DNA of 64,000 nucleotides from Firmicutes bacterium HGW-Firmicutes-14 (GTDB taxonomy: Bacteria > Bacillota > Thermincolia > Thermincolales > UBA2595). The stretch spans positions 235,368 through 299,367 of the forward strand of contig PHAB01000001.1 of the NCBI GenBank assembly GCA_002840275.1. Reading direction: 5' to 3'. Numbering within the stretch: position 1 is the first letter of the stretch; each line of letters opens with the position of its first letter. The notes beneath the pieces were generated by a model, which saw only the letters and a program-made list of their open reading frames with translations, was not told the DNA's origin and searched no databases. Both the position numbers and the translations under genes were made by a program. This document shows positions 1 through 8,873 of this stretch, piece by piece.

Positions 1-62
1 CCGATTTCGAAGAATTAAAGAAAGCCCTGGGCGGGGTATCCGGAAGAAAGGTGATGGCAAAA

Positions 63-608
63 ATGAAAGACCTGTCGATGCATATTATAGATATCCTTCA
101 AAACTCCATAGAAGCAGGCGCTTCCGATGTCAGACTGGAAATTGCTGAAGACCTGGCTTCTGACAGTTTCTCTATCAAAATCTCTGATAACGGCCGGGGT
201 ATGGATGAAGAACTTTTGGCCAAGGTAATTGACCCCTTCTTCACCACCCGCAAAACGAGGCGCATAGGATTGGGGCTGCCCCTGCTCAAGGCCGCAGCCG
301 AACGTTGTGAAGGAAAGATGATAATAGAATCTGCTCCTGGGAAAGGCACGACTACTGTGGCCGAATTCCGCCATAGTCATATAGACCGCGCACCACTGGG
401 AAATATTATTGATACAATAGTTAATCTTATAGTCGGCCATCCGGACCTTGATTTCTATTTTTCCCACCAAATCGGCGATAAAAAGCTAATTCTTGATACA
501 AAGGAATTAAGGGAACAGCTGGAAGACGTCCCCCTGAACAACCCGGCGGTGATCAACTGGATAAAGAATTACCTGACTGAGAATTATGGGGAAATAAATA
601 ATGGATAA
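63..608 (+). CDS. GHKL-fold ATP-binding protein (histidine kinase-like ATPase), N-terminus uncertain
   Basis: About 181 residues. The Bergerat ATP-binding fold is visible: an N-box around DILQNSIEAGAS near the N-terminus, a G1 box DNGRGMD near residue 45, and a glycine-rich lid RRIGLGLPLLK near residue 72. There is no HisKA dimerisation domain or REC domain, so it is a stand-alone ATPase of the anti-sigma/kinase class rather than a full sensor kinase. The ATG at 63 is preferred because GGTGAT at about 49-54 gives a ribosome binding site at good spacing. ATG54 and GTG51 are possible, and the frame stays open back to base 3, so the protein may start outside the window. A strong terminator follows at once. 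Its partner is not visible here. Confidence 0.75.
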   Translation: MKDLSMHIIDILQNSIEAGASDVRLEIAEDLASDSFSIKISDNGRGMDEELLAKVIDPFFTTRKTRRIGLGLPLLKAAAERCEGKMIIESAPGKGTTTVAEFRHSHIDRAPLGNIIDTIVNLIVGHPDLDFYFSHQIGDKKLILDTKELREQLEDVPLNNPAVINWIKNYLTENYGEINNG

Positions 609-610
609 AA

Positions 611-641
611 CCTGGGCCTAGTGTGGCCCAGGCTTTTTTTT
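611..641 (+). terminator. Rho-independent terminator of the GHKL ATPase gene
   Basis: CCTGGGCC and GGCCCAGG form a perfect 8-bp stem around a short loop, followed by an uninterrupted T tract. It starts 3 bp after the stop codon. Confidence 0.9.
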
Positions 642-672
642 ATAATATGTTTTTTTGCAGTTTCAATGGCTC

Positions 673-978
673 TTATTGCAGATATACCTTCCCCTCATCA
701 CCGTCGACGGTAATGTTTTGCCCGTCCCTGATTATCTTCATCACTCCCGGGATATTCACCACAGCGGGAACACCGTATTCGCGGGCAACTATAGTCCCGT
801 GGGATAGGAACCCGCCTATTTCCATGACTATGGCAGAAGCTTTCAAGAATAGGGGCGTCCATCCGGGGTCTGTCGAAGGGGCAACAAGAACATCGCCGGG
901 AAGAAGTTTTTCAGACTGGTTAGGGTGGGGAACTAATCTGGCGGTTCCGGAGGCCCTGCCGACAGCTACCCCCGGCGG
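673..978 (-). pseudogene. Remnant of phosphoenolpyruvate synthase: C-terminal swivelling domain only
   Basis: The minus strand encodes about 101 codons ending in GDEGKVYLQ. It contains the mobile phosphohistidine domain of PEP synthase/PPDK-type enzymes, including GGFLSHGTIVAREYGVPAVV with the phospho-accepting His. The frame is closed by a TAA directly in front of PPGVAVGRASG and has no start codon or ribosome binding site there. The ATP-grasp and catalytic barrel domains, together several hundred residues, are missing. It is therefore a broken 3-prime fragment, not a functional small gene. A free-standing swivel domain is the only alternative, but the missing start argues against it. Confidence 0.8.
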
Positions 979-1001
979 TTAGCTACCGGATAAATCTGTT
1001 C

Positions 1002-1090
1002 CTAAGCTTCAGCGGTGTTTTTAGCTCCATCAAGAAAAACAGCAATGTGCTCCTCCATAGATTCTTGTAATGGCCGGTCATCTTTTCCGC
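1002..1090 (-). pseudogene. Unidentified C-terminal gene fragment (possibly a TetR-type regulator tail)
   Basis: On the minus strand a frame reading AEMVRGKDDRPLQESMEEHI and ending in GAKNTAEA-stop looks protein-like (charged amphipathic helix). It lies immediately upstream of the PEP-synthase remnant in the same orientation. It has no start or ribosome binding site and runs into the antisense of the MNT remnant. The resemblance to the last helix of TetR-family regulators is a guess. Confidence 0.25.
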
Positions 1091-1100
1091 GGACCATTTC

Positions 1101-1364
1101 AGCAATTACAATGACATTGCTTTTTTGGCAGATAAAAAAATCTCTGATTATAAAATATTCATGGCAGCCCAGGAATTAGCAAATTTGGTGGGCAAAGATT
1201 TTGACCTGGTTAACCTGGAAAATGCCAGTACTGTCTTTAAAGCTCAGGTACTTGGAACAGGGGAAATTATCTATGATCAGCAACCACAAAAAAGAAAAGG
1301 ATTACACTTTTACAGCACCCTTTTAACTTCAGACCCTCCATTAATGTGGTTACATAATGTTTAA
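1101..1364 (+). pseudogene. Truncated MNT-type nucleotidyltransferase (MntA-like antitoxin) remnant
   Basis: The plus frame reads NDIAFLADKKISDYKIF and continues through ELANLVGKDFDLVNLENAST to GTGEIIYDQQ. This is the central and C-terminal part of the small MNT nucleotidyltransferases that pair with HEPN toxins. The N-terminal G-S-x-A-R-G motif and the first catalytic Asp are gone, no HEPN gene follows, and the last 25 residues do not look like the family. In intact systems the MNT protein AMPylates and neutralises the HEPN RNase. Here it is only a fossil. A TTG at 1125 could open a 79-residue frame, but no ribosome binding site precedes it. Confidence 0.65.
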
Positions 1365-1420
1365 AACTAACATATAATGCAGGAGGAAAAGGTCCGGCAG
1401 ATATAGGAGATGAAAATTCA

Positions 1421-2791
1421 ATGGCCAACACAGCCATTGGTTACAAAGTTTCGAGAATGGAACTTGATGAACCATCAATACAGCTTTATCATGAGGTAAT
1501 TAATCAACTTGATATAGATGTAGAAAAACCTGTACGGCTTCGGTTTGGTAATTTAGCAATTTCAGTAAATGTCATTCAATTATATTCTAATGATCTGCCA
1601 ACCATTGCTGAAATACAAGTTTCCGAAAAAGTTTTACAGGAGCTGCATATACCTGCAGATGTAATATTATCTATTAAGCGAACTGGTGAACAGGAACTGG
1701 CCCTTGGACCAGTTATTGGAATCCTCACATTCCGTCATACTTATGCAAAGAAACGTTTTCGATTTTATCTAAATTACCAGAAGATGTTAAAAAGTGGTCT
1801 CCTTTTTGTTTTCAGCAATCAGGGAGTCAACCCCGAAAAAAATACTATTAAGGGGTACTATTTCAGTTCTTCTGTAAATACCTGGATACCGGCCGATCTG
1901 CCTTATCCTGATGCCGTTATAGACCGGTGTTATCCCAATGCCTACCGGACCCACGAGGAGCTAGAAAAATATATGGGCAAGGGAAAAATTTTTAATAAAA
2001 AAACAATGATTAATAAGCTGGATTTTTACACCGCTATATATAAAGACAATTTTTTAAAAAATTATTTGCCTGAATCAAGACTCTGTACTGATGCTTCTGA
2101 TATTGAATATTTACTAAAAAAATACGGTAAAATTTTCATTAAACCGGTTACCGGGATGAGGGGCAGAGGTATTGTCACGGCTTCATTGGACTCGAATGGG
2201 GTAAAATGCCAGTATATGGTTAAGGGCAAGGTGTTAGAAAAAGAAATGACCAACCCCTGTCAGTTTTTAAACCTATTCGAGACTTTGGTTCACCCATGGA
2301 GACGGTATATTATTCAGGAGGCCATCTCAATAATGGAATACGAGGGGCAACCTTTTTGTTTTCGAATCATGGTATGTAAAAACGGCAACGGGCAATGGCT
2401 GGTGCCTGCAATTTTTACTAATGCGGCAATAGGTAATTCTTTTCTAACCAATCATGCAGCAGGCGCCAGTATATTCGTCCCTCTTACAAATCTGTTTAAT
2501 GATATTAACAGTAGGCTTGAAACCACAAAAGAAAATTTTATCAATTCACTGGTTGAGTTAGCCATTAAAACAGCAGTCGCTCTGGACGAGAGATACGGGC
2601 CGCTTGGGGAACTGGGACTTGATGTCGTGGTAGATCAATCTGGAAGGCTTTATCTTTTAGAAGCTAACGGCAACCCAGGTATGGTTCCCAAAAGCCACAT
2701 GATTGACTTTCCTGGTTGGGCATCTCAGGTTTTCAGACTGCCAATAGCCTATGCAGTATACCTTGCCGGTTATGAGGAGGATAATTTTTAA
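1421..2791 (+). CDS. YheC/YheD-family spore coat-associated ATP-grasp protein
   Basis: 456 residues, the usual size of the YheC/YheD family found on endospores of Firmicutes. The N-terminal about 130 residues form the family-specific domain. An ATP-grasp fold follows, with the phosphate-binding segment IFIKPVTGMRGRGIV around residues 235-250 and the metal-binding C-terminal motif LLEANGNPGMVPK around residue 415. Such enzymes ligate a carboxylate to an amine; the substrate is unknown. The start is supported by AGGAGATG 8 bp upstream. The stop codon overlaps the start of a short truncated frame (TAATG), so it was probably the first gene of a tandem pair. Confidence 0.85.
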   Translation: MANTAIGYKVSRMELDEPSIQLYHEVINQLDIDVEKPVRLRFGNLAISVNVIQLYSNDLPTIAEIQVSEKVLQELHIPADVILSIKRTGEQELALGPVIGILTFRHTYAKKRFRFYLNYQKMLKSGLLFVFSNQGVNPEKNTIKGYYFSSSVNTWIPADLPYPDAVIDRCYPNAYRTHEELEKYMGKGKIFNKKTMINKLDFYTAIYKDNFLKNYLPESRLCTDASDIEYLLKKYGKIFIKPVTGMRGRGIVTASLDSNGVKCQYMVKGKVLEKEMTNPCQFLNLFETLVHPWRRYIIQEAISIMEYEGQPFCFRIMVCKNGNGQWLVPAIFTNAAIGNSFLTNHAAGASIFVPLTNLFNDINSRLETTKENFINSLVELAIKTAVALDERYGPLGELGLDVVVDQSGRLYLLEANGNPGMVPKSHMIDFPGWASQVFRLPIAYAVYLAGYEEDNF

Positions 2792-2868
2792 TGAAAAGAA
2801 TACTGGTCCTGAATCTCTACCCTACAGCAATTTACGTTTACTTGCTTAGGTTAACGTCCACAGCATAA
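2791..2868 (+). pseudogene. Cut-off second YheC-like gene (5-prime end only)
   Basis: A frame with ribosome binding site GAGGAGG starts in a TAATG overlap with the spore-coat gene and reads MKRILVLNLYPTAIYVYLL before hitting a stop at codon 26. YheC/YheD genes often come as tandem pairs, and the overlap suggests a translationally coupled partner. The frame runs tail-to-tail into the last 31 bp of the convergent glycosyltransferase gene, so the rest was probably lost when the sugar cluster became joined here. The identity is inferred from position only. Confidence 0.4.
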
Positions 2869-4715
2869 TAATTAAAAAGCTTTTGATTTATTGGTGATGA
2901 TATTTTGTTCATAAACTTCTCATCGGTTTTTTTGATTTCGGATATTATCCTTGCTATCTCTTCAATATATTTGGAATATATAACTTGTATATTTTCGGGC
3001 AGTTTTTTTCGATTGCAAAGGTCCAGTTCCTTATCATTAAAAACCCTAAAACCACTGAAATGGTAACATATCAACTGACATCCTCTAAAAAATATAGTAC
3101 CATCTGCAATATAAACTTTACTTCTTTTTCTTATGCTCCACGGCCCTGCATTCATTCCCAGGTTTTCAGATATTTTGATATTTGGACTTATCATAGGGAA
3201 ATAATCAAGATATTTCTGGTCGGACCATCTATTATCTTTATATACATCATAACACCATTGTATACACTTTCTCTTCCACCATCTCAGACATTTCGCTCCA
3301 TCCTTATCCCTCCTGAAGCCAATCAGACCTCCGGAGTAAAGCCCTACTCTCTTTGTCCAATTGGGGCCAAGCCATAATTTAGTCAAATATACGGATTTAG
3401 TTTTCCACTCTTCAAATATGGCCTTTATATCTTCAAAGAAGAACAAATCAGCATCAATATATATTATTGAGCTTAAAGCATAATTGTTCGCCATCAAATA
3501 GCTGACAAAAACAGATTTTAAGGTCCAGCAAAATTCATGTATCTTTCTTCGTTTTTCAATCTTTGCCAGTGTTTCGTTCTGAATATTTTTCAAACTTATA
3601 AGGGTTGCGTTCTTAAGATTCATTTTGCCGAGGATTTCGAATGCCGTATCATCGACACAGCATATCCAAAGGTGAAACTTGCCGGTGTGCCTGTTTAATG
3701 AATTATATAAAGCCAGCCCTTGTACAAGATAATTCTTAGTTATTACAGTGCACAAGTGATGGCAATCCTTGTCGCTTTCCTGGTGTAATTTAAGATTGTA
3801 GTAATTTCTAATAAATTCTTTTACAGGCCTGTTTTCTATATAGAAATTATTTTTTATGCTGTTTATTTGTTTTACCATATCTTTACAAGCATTCATATAA
3901 GGTAAGTAAATCCATCTGATAACATTATCAGATAAATTAATCATATAGCTGCAAAGGTCAAATTCATTGCCATCAAAGTACCTGAAACCGTAAGAATGAT
4001 AAAATATTAGTTTTTGGCCGTCAATATAAATCTCATCATTGATTTTATTTACTTTACATCTCTGAACAATATAAAGATTAAGATTAACTCCGATATTTTT
4101 TATAACTCCCACATTCCGGAACCTTTCAAGCCAATCGTTAATATACAACTGATCACTCCACAAACCATTTTCATGTTTGTCATAACACCATTCGATCAGC
4201 TTGTTTCTTAACCATTCAAGGGACTTAACACTGTGCATATCCCTTTTGAAACCCATAAAGCCGGTATTATATCTTCCATATTGATTTATTTTGTGCATTT
4301 CGGCTTTTCTCCATCTTTCCTCAGTGAGCATGATGGAATGTTCATTCCATTCATTAAATATAGGCTCCGGATCAGAGTAAAAGAATGTGTCGCCGTCCAG
4401 CCAGACGATATGGTCTATATGCTGGAAATGATTCAGAGTATAGAGTATAACTGAAGCTTTTGAGGTCCAGATATATTCCTTATCGCTGCGTGCTGCTTTT
4501 ACTTCCTGCAACTGGCTGTCTTCCAACTCTACGGCAGAGAGGGGAATGATTGTCGCATTTATTAAGTTCATTTGTTCATAAAGCTCTTTTACTTCATCAT
4601 GCAGGCAGAAAATGAAAAAGTGAAAGTCCTTATCCCAGCGCAAAAGGGATTGATACAGCAGTAATCCCTTGTAAGCATAGCTTTTGCTGAATGTTGAGCA
4701 GTAGTAATGGGTCAT
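2838..4715 (-). CDS. Glycosyltransferase with two tandem GT units
   Basis: About 625 residues, made of two homologous GT-A-like halves. Each half starts with a segment of the type HYYCSTFSKSYAYKGLLLY or LCTVITKNYLVQGLALY and carries an acidic metal/nucleotide-sugar motif: WLDGDTFFYSDPEPIF in the first and IYIDADLFFFEDIKAIF in the second. Both halves also keep an R-x-N-T-G-F-x-G-F-K-R-D or S-G-G-L-I-G-F-R-R-D block and an EWCYDKHENGLWSDQ-like block. There is no signal peptide or membrane segment, so it probably acts on the cytoplasmic face. The start at 4715 is preferred because AAAAGGAG lies 10 bp upstream and the protein then begins MTHYYCSTFSK like its paralogue. It is the last gene of the operon and 25 bp behind that paralogue. 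Confidence 0.8.
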   Translation of the reverse strand: MTHYYCSTFSKSYAYKGLLLYQSLLRWDKDFHFFIFCLHDEVKELYEQMNLINATIIPLSAVELEDSQLQEVKAARSDKEYIWTSKASVILYTLNHFQHIDHIVWLDGDTFFYSDPEPIFNEWNEHSIMLTEERWRKAEMHKINQYGRYNTGFMGFKRDMHSVKSLEWLRNKLIEWCYDKHENGLWSDQLYINDWLERFRNVGVIKNIGVNLNLYIVQRCKVNKINDEIYIDGQKLIFYHSYGFRYFDGNEFDLCSYMINLSDNVIRWIYLPYMNACKDMVKQINSIKNNFYIENRPVKEFIRNYYNLKLHQESDKDCHHLCTVITKNYLVQGLALYNSLNRHTGKFHLWICCVDDTAFEILGKMNLKNATLISLKNIQNETLAKIEKRRKIHEFCWTLKSVFVSYLMANNYALSSIIYIDADLFFFEDIKAIFEEWKTKSVYLTKLWLGPNWTKRVGLYSGGLIGFRRDKDGAKCLRWWKRKCIQWCYDVYKDNRWSDQKYLDYFPMISPNIKISENLGMNAGPWSIRKRSKVYIADGTIFFRGCQLICYHFSGFRVFNDKELDLCNRKKLPENIQVIYSKYIEEIARIISEIKKTDEKFMNKISSPINQKLFNYYAVDVNLSK

Positions 4716-4740
4716 GGGTACCACTCCTTTTCCAGACTAC

Positions 4741-6540
4741 TCAAATCAATGACCTAACCTGTGGGATTATTTTTTGTATCGCGTCCAGATAAACGGAGTA
4801 GATACTATTAGCATAAGCAGGTATCTTTTTCCATGTGCAGAGTACATATTCATTTTCATTAATTATCTTAAATCCACTGAAATGAAAGCATATCAGTTCA
4901 TTGTTCTCGAAATGGATGACGCCGCCTTCCGAATGAATATTGCAGCCTCTTCTTATGTTCCAGGATCCGGCATTTATGCCTCTATTTTCGGATATTTTAA
5001 CGCCGGAATAGAGCTGCGGCCAGTCGTCCAGGTATTTTTGATCTCCCCACAACCCGTTCTCCTGCTTGTCATAACACCACTTCTGACATTTTAGCCGCCA
5101 TGACCGCAGGCATTTCATTCCGGTTTTATCCCTTTTAAAACCAATCAGCCCTGCTGAATATATGCCCAGCCTTTGCTTCCATTCGGGGCTGAGCCGCAAT
5201 TTTGTCAAAAACACGGAATGCTCTCCCCAATCGTCATAGATATTCCTCACATCTTTAAAGAATAACAGGTCGGCATCCATGTACAAAATGGAATCCAAAT
5301 TGTAGTTATTTTTAAGCAGATAAGTTACCAGTACAGGCTTCAGGGTCCAGCAAAATTCATGCGCTTGTCTTTTCCGCCGGATTTTGGCCAGTTCCCTGCT
5401 TATGATATTATCCATGCTGATAAGGATTACATTAGTAAGATTCATTCCCGCAAGTAAATTATACGCTGTGTCGTCAATACATAAAATCCAGAGTCTGAAC
5501 CGGTCACAGTACTTTTTCAGGGAATAATAGAGGGCCAGACCCTGAACTAAATAGTCTTTGGTCAGCAAAGTGCAGAGGTTTGGAAATTTTTCTACAGCAT
5601 TTTCGTTAACCTCCAGGTTAAAATAGTTTGTAATGAATTTTCCCTTCGTGCCGGCTGCCCGGTAGAAATCCTGATCAACCTTGCGTATTTGTTCCATGAT
5701 ATCGTTGCAGGCATGGATATAGGGCAGGTAAACCCACTTCAGCACATCATCTGAAAAGTACCTGACAAAACCGCAAAGGTCAAATTCGTTCCCATCAAAG
5801 TAACGGAATTGAGAATAGTGAAAAAAAACCAGCCTATCCCCGTCAACATAGACAAATTTGCCATCATTAGATACCTTGCTGCCCATAATCATAGGTGGCG
5901 TAACATTAACACCCATATGTTTAATTACACCTACATTGTTAAACCTTTCCCGCCAGTCATTTACATAAACCTGGTCACTCCAAAGGTTATTTTCATGCTT
6001 GACATAACACCACTCTATTAACCTGCTTCTGAACCAATTCAGGCATTGGACTGCGTTTTCATCTCTCCTGAACCCCATAAAACCCGTATTATATTTTCCA
6101 TATTTATTTACTACTATGGGCTTATCGTTTTTTGTCCACTTTCCCTCAGTTAACATGATGGAATTTTGACCCCATTCTTCAAATATTGGTTCGGGATCAG
6201 AAAAAAAGAAGGTATCTCCATCCAGCCATATGATATGGTCTGTATTCAGGAAATGATTCAGGATATACAGCATGACCGAGGCTTTCGAGGTCCAGGCATA
6301 TTCCTGCTCGTTACGTGTTCTTTTCACTGCCAGCAATTCATCGTCTTCCTTCTCTACGGCGGACATTGGTATTATTGTGGCATTTTTTAAGTTCATTTGT
6401 TTAAAGAGTTTATCTACTGTATCATCCAGGCAGATCATGTAAAAGTGAAAGTCCTTATCACAGCTAAGAAGGGAGTTATACAATAACAACCCTCTGTAAG
6501 CATAGCCTTTACTAAATGTTGAGCAGTAGTAATGGGTCAT
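4741..6540 (-). CDS. Glycosyltransferase with two tandem GT units (paralogue of the downstream gene)
   Basis: 599 residues with the same double-GT architecture as its neighbour. D107-G108-D109 in HIIWLDGDTFF and D422-A-D424 in ILYMDADLLFF are the expected metal-binding triads of the two halves. The two proteins align along their whole length, so an internal duplication came first and a gene duplication later. Ribosome binding site AAGGAG precedes ATG6540. It is the fourth gene of an operon that makes UDP-glucuronate and probably UDP-xylose, so a pentose or uronate donor is likely. The acceptor (spore surface, cell wall or exopolysaccharide) cannot be read from sequence. Confidence 0.8.
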   Translation of the reverse strand: MTHYYCSTFSKGYAYRGLLLYNSLLSCDKDFHFYMICLDDTVDKLFKQMNLKNATIIPMSAVEKEDDELLAVKRTRNEQEYAWTSKASVMLYILNHFLNTDHIIWLDGDTFFFSDPEPIFEEWGQNSIMLTEGKWTKNDKPIVVNKYGKYNTGFMGFRRDENAVQCLNWFRSRLIEWCYVKHENNLWSDQVYVNDWRERFNNVGVIKHMGVNVTPPMIMGSKVSNDGKFVYVDGDRLVFFHYSQFRYFDGNEFDLCGFVRYFSDDVLKWVYLPYIHACNDIMEQIRKVDQDFYRAAGTKGKFITNYFNLEVNENAVEKFPNLCTLLTKDYLVQGLALYYSLKKYCDRFRLWILCIDDTAYNLLAGMNLTNVILISMDNIISRELAKIRRKRQAHEFCWTLKPVLVTYLLKNNYNLDSILYMDADLLFFKDVRNIYDDWGEHSVFLTKLRLSPEWKQRLGIYSAGLIGFKRDKTGMKCLRSWRLKCQKWCYDKQENGLWGDQKYLDDWPQLYSGVKISENRGINAGSWNIRRGCNIHSEGGVIHFENNELICFHFSGFKIINENEYVLCTWKKIPAYANSIYSVYLDAIQKIIPQVRSLI

Positions 6541-6552
6541 CAGAACAGCTCC

Positions 6553-7506
6553 TTACTGGTATTTGTCTTTATTTTTTTCATACCATTTTATTGTTCTGTC
6601 GAGTCCTTCATCAAATCCTATCCGAGGCTCCCATTTCAATACACTTTTTATTTTGTTAATATCAGGATGGGGCTTCCAGACTTCTCCTGATCTATAAGGT
6701 ACAGCTCCATAGTTGGGTTTACTGGAAGTCTCCATTCTTTTATATATCTTGTCAACATAGTACTTCAACTGAAATATCACACCAGTGCCAATATTGAATA
6801 TCTCATTTTTTACAGTCACATCAAGTGCAGCCAAAAGAAGGCCGTCGATTATATTCTCAATATAGCAATAATCCCTGTATTGTTCACAACCGGTTAAGTT
6901 TACATCGGTATTATTCAAAAGTGACAAGATGATATGGGGAAAGAACTTGTGACTTCCTTCATTCTCTCCAAAAACACCAAAGGCTCTCAAGGTAACTATA
7001 TCTATATTATTTTCTGCAGCGATTTGGTGGGACAGCATGGTAGCGGCTGCCTTGGTACTTCCGTATATATTGAATGGTTCCAGATGACAGTCCTCTCCAA
7101 TGATATCTTTTTTATCTCCGTATTCCATGCAAGTTCCTATGTTTATAAATTTTTTACATCCTAAAGGAATCAAAGAATTTAGGATATTCATCGTACCGAT
7201 AATATTGGTATCTGCTGCAATAAAATAATCCTTTTGCCTTGCATCTACACCATATGCGGCCATATTGAAAACATAATCTGGCCTGATATTTTTTATACAT
7301 GATTCCACTTTATCCAGATCTCTTATGTCAGCCTTATGGATTATAGTGTCTTTTATTAAATTCTCTATCCTCCATAAGTCCGACCCATTTCTTGCAATAA
7401 TAAAGACTTGAGCATTTTCCTCAATCATCCTTTTAACGAGGTGGGACCCTATAAATCCACTAGCTCCGGTAATCAGTACTCTTTTATTGGTAAAAGCCCC
7501 TTTCAT
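6553..7506 (-). CDS. NAD-dependent epimerase/dehydratase (extended SDR), nucleotide-sugar modifying
   Basis: 317 residues. The Rossmann motif GASGFIG lies at residues 14-20. The active-site Thr is in INIGTCMEYG and the YxxxK pair in YGSTKAA. The EYG signature recalls 4-ketoreductases/epimerases such as those that make abequose or paratose. Its ATG overlaps the stop of ugd (ATGA), so it is translated with the UDP-glucuronate branch. It could be a 4-epimerase on UDP-xylose or UDP-glucuronate, or a ketoreductase of a CDP-deoxysugar. The sequence does not decide. Confidence 0.75.
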   Translation of the reverse strand: MKGAFTNKRVLITGASGFIGSHLVKRMIEENAQVFIIARNGSDLWRIENLIKDTIIHKADIRDLDKVESCIKNIRPDYVFNMAAYGVDARQKDYFIAADTNIIGTMNILNSLIPLGCKKFINIGTCMEYGDKKDIIGEDCHLEPFNIYGSTKAAATMLSHQIAAENNIDIVTLRAFGVFGENEGSHKFFPHIILSLLNNTDVNLTGCEQYRDYCYIENIIDGLLLAALDVTVKNEIFNIGTGVIFQLKYYVDKIYKRMETSSKPNYGAVPYRSGEVWKPHPDINKIKSVLKWEPRIGFDEGLDRTIKWYEKNKDKYQ

Positions 7507-8873
7507 GGCAAAAACTCCGCCAACCCAACACCAATGTATTCTACCTCTGCAGCCTCCATGGCTTGTTTGTCGTATACACGGCGGCCATCTACTAAAACAG
7601 GGTTTTTCATCAACATGACGAACTCTTGAGCCGGAATGGCAGAAAACTCCGGCCAGCTGGTGGCAAGAATAGCGGCATCAGCATCCTGAAGTGCGTATTT
7701 GTAATCGGATGAATAGCATAGGCTTGATGCGTTTGCCGGAATAACCTTATCGGCATTTTCAACAGCTATAGGATCAACTACAACGACTGTAGCCATCTTA
7801 TTCAGCAGCTCTTTTATAATAATCAGCGCCGGTGATTCCCTCACATCATCGGTATCAGGCTTGAAGGCGACGCCCAGTACAGCAACTTTTTTCCCCTGAA
7901 GGCCACCTACAGCCGTTTCTAGTCTTGAAACCAATCTCAGGGGCTGAGTTTCATTTATTTTCAGAATAGATTTAAGCATTTCCGCTGAATAGCCCCTATT
8001 ATCGGCAAAGGAAACAAGTGCTTTAACATCCTTCGGAAAGCAGCTCCCCCCAAAACCACAGCCCGCCATTAGATATGTAGTCATTTCAGGGTTTATAAGC
8101 AAGTCTCCCACCCTGGGGCTGAACCTTTTATCCAGAGTAACACCTTCAAGCACCTCTTTGACATCTATTCCTCCGGTTTCTTCACAAATGGAAGCCACTT
8201 CATTGGAATAGGAGATCAAGGCCGCCAGCAGGCCATTGGACGCATACTTTATCATTTCAGCTGTTCGTAAATTAACGCGGATTATAGGAGCCTTAAATTG
8301 ATCCTTGTATATTCTCTTAACAGTGTTGAAACTCTTTTTGTCATAGGCTCCTATCACAATTCTGTCAGGGTTCATAAAATCTTCTACAGCTTTTCCCTCT
8401 CTCAGAAATTCAGGGTTCATTGCTAATCCAAATCTTCCGGCTTTTTTCCCCGATGCCTCTTCAAGTATGTTTTTCACAACTGTATCAGTTGTAGTTGGAA
8501 CAACAGTACTTTTTATACAAACAACATGGTATTTGTCTTTATTCTTCAGAATATCACCTATCTCCCTGACCGATTGCTTTATTTGGCTCAAGTCTATCTT
8601 CCCTTCACTATAGGGAGTACCTACTGCAACTATGGTCACTTCCGTACACTTTACGGCATCCATTAAGCTGGTGGTTGCCAGAAGATTTCTTTTTGATACA
8701 GCCCCCTCAAGCAGTTCATCAAGTCCTGGCTCATAAATGGTCGGCTGAGCCTCATTTATTCTTTTCACTATATCTTCCTGCTTATCAACACAGATTACCT
8801 GATGGCCCCTGGTCGCCAGGCAAACCCCTGTTACAAGACCAACATACCCGGTACCAATTATAGAAATTTTCAT
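7503..8873 (-). CDS. ugd: UDP-glucose 6-dehydrogenase
   Basis: 456 residues, standard length. It oxidises UDP-glucose to UDP-glucuronate with two NAD. The N-terminal Rossmann motif GTGYVG lies at residues 7-12. The catalytic Cys is at about residue 278 in GFGGSCFPKD, and the C-terminal UDP-binding domain contains GVAFKPDTDDVRESP. It overlaps the UXS-like gene upstream (4 bp) and the SDR downstream (4 bp), so the three are one translational unit making UDP-glucuronate-derived donors. Confidence 0.93.
   Translation of the reverse strand: MKISIIGTGYVGLVTGVCLATRGHQVICVDKQEDIVKRINEAQPTIYEPGLDELLEGAVSKRNLLATTSLMDAVKCTEVTIVAVGTPYSEGKIDLSQIKQSVREIGDILKNKDKYHVVCIKSTVVPTTTDTVVKNILEEASGKKAGRFGLAMNPEFLREGKAVEDFMNPDRIVIGAYDKKSFNTVKRIYKDQFKAPIIRVNLRTAEMIKYASNGLLAALISYSNEVASICEETGGIDVKEVLEGVTLDKRFSPRVGDLLINPEMTTYLMAGCGFGGSCFPKDVKALVSFADNRGYSAEMLKSILKINETQPLRLVSRLETAVGGLQGKKVAVLGVAFKPDTDDVRESPALIIIKELLNKMATVVVVDPIAVENADKVIPANASSLCYSSDYKYALQDADAAILATSWPEFSAIPAQEFVMLMKNPVLVDGRRVYDKQAMEAAEVEYIGVGLAEFLP

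Noticed and set aside
623..982. A plus-strand 119-codon gene
   Set aside because: It is the antisense of the PEP-synthase remnant. The minus strand shows the conserved swivel-domain motif.
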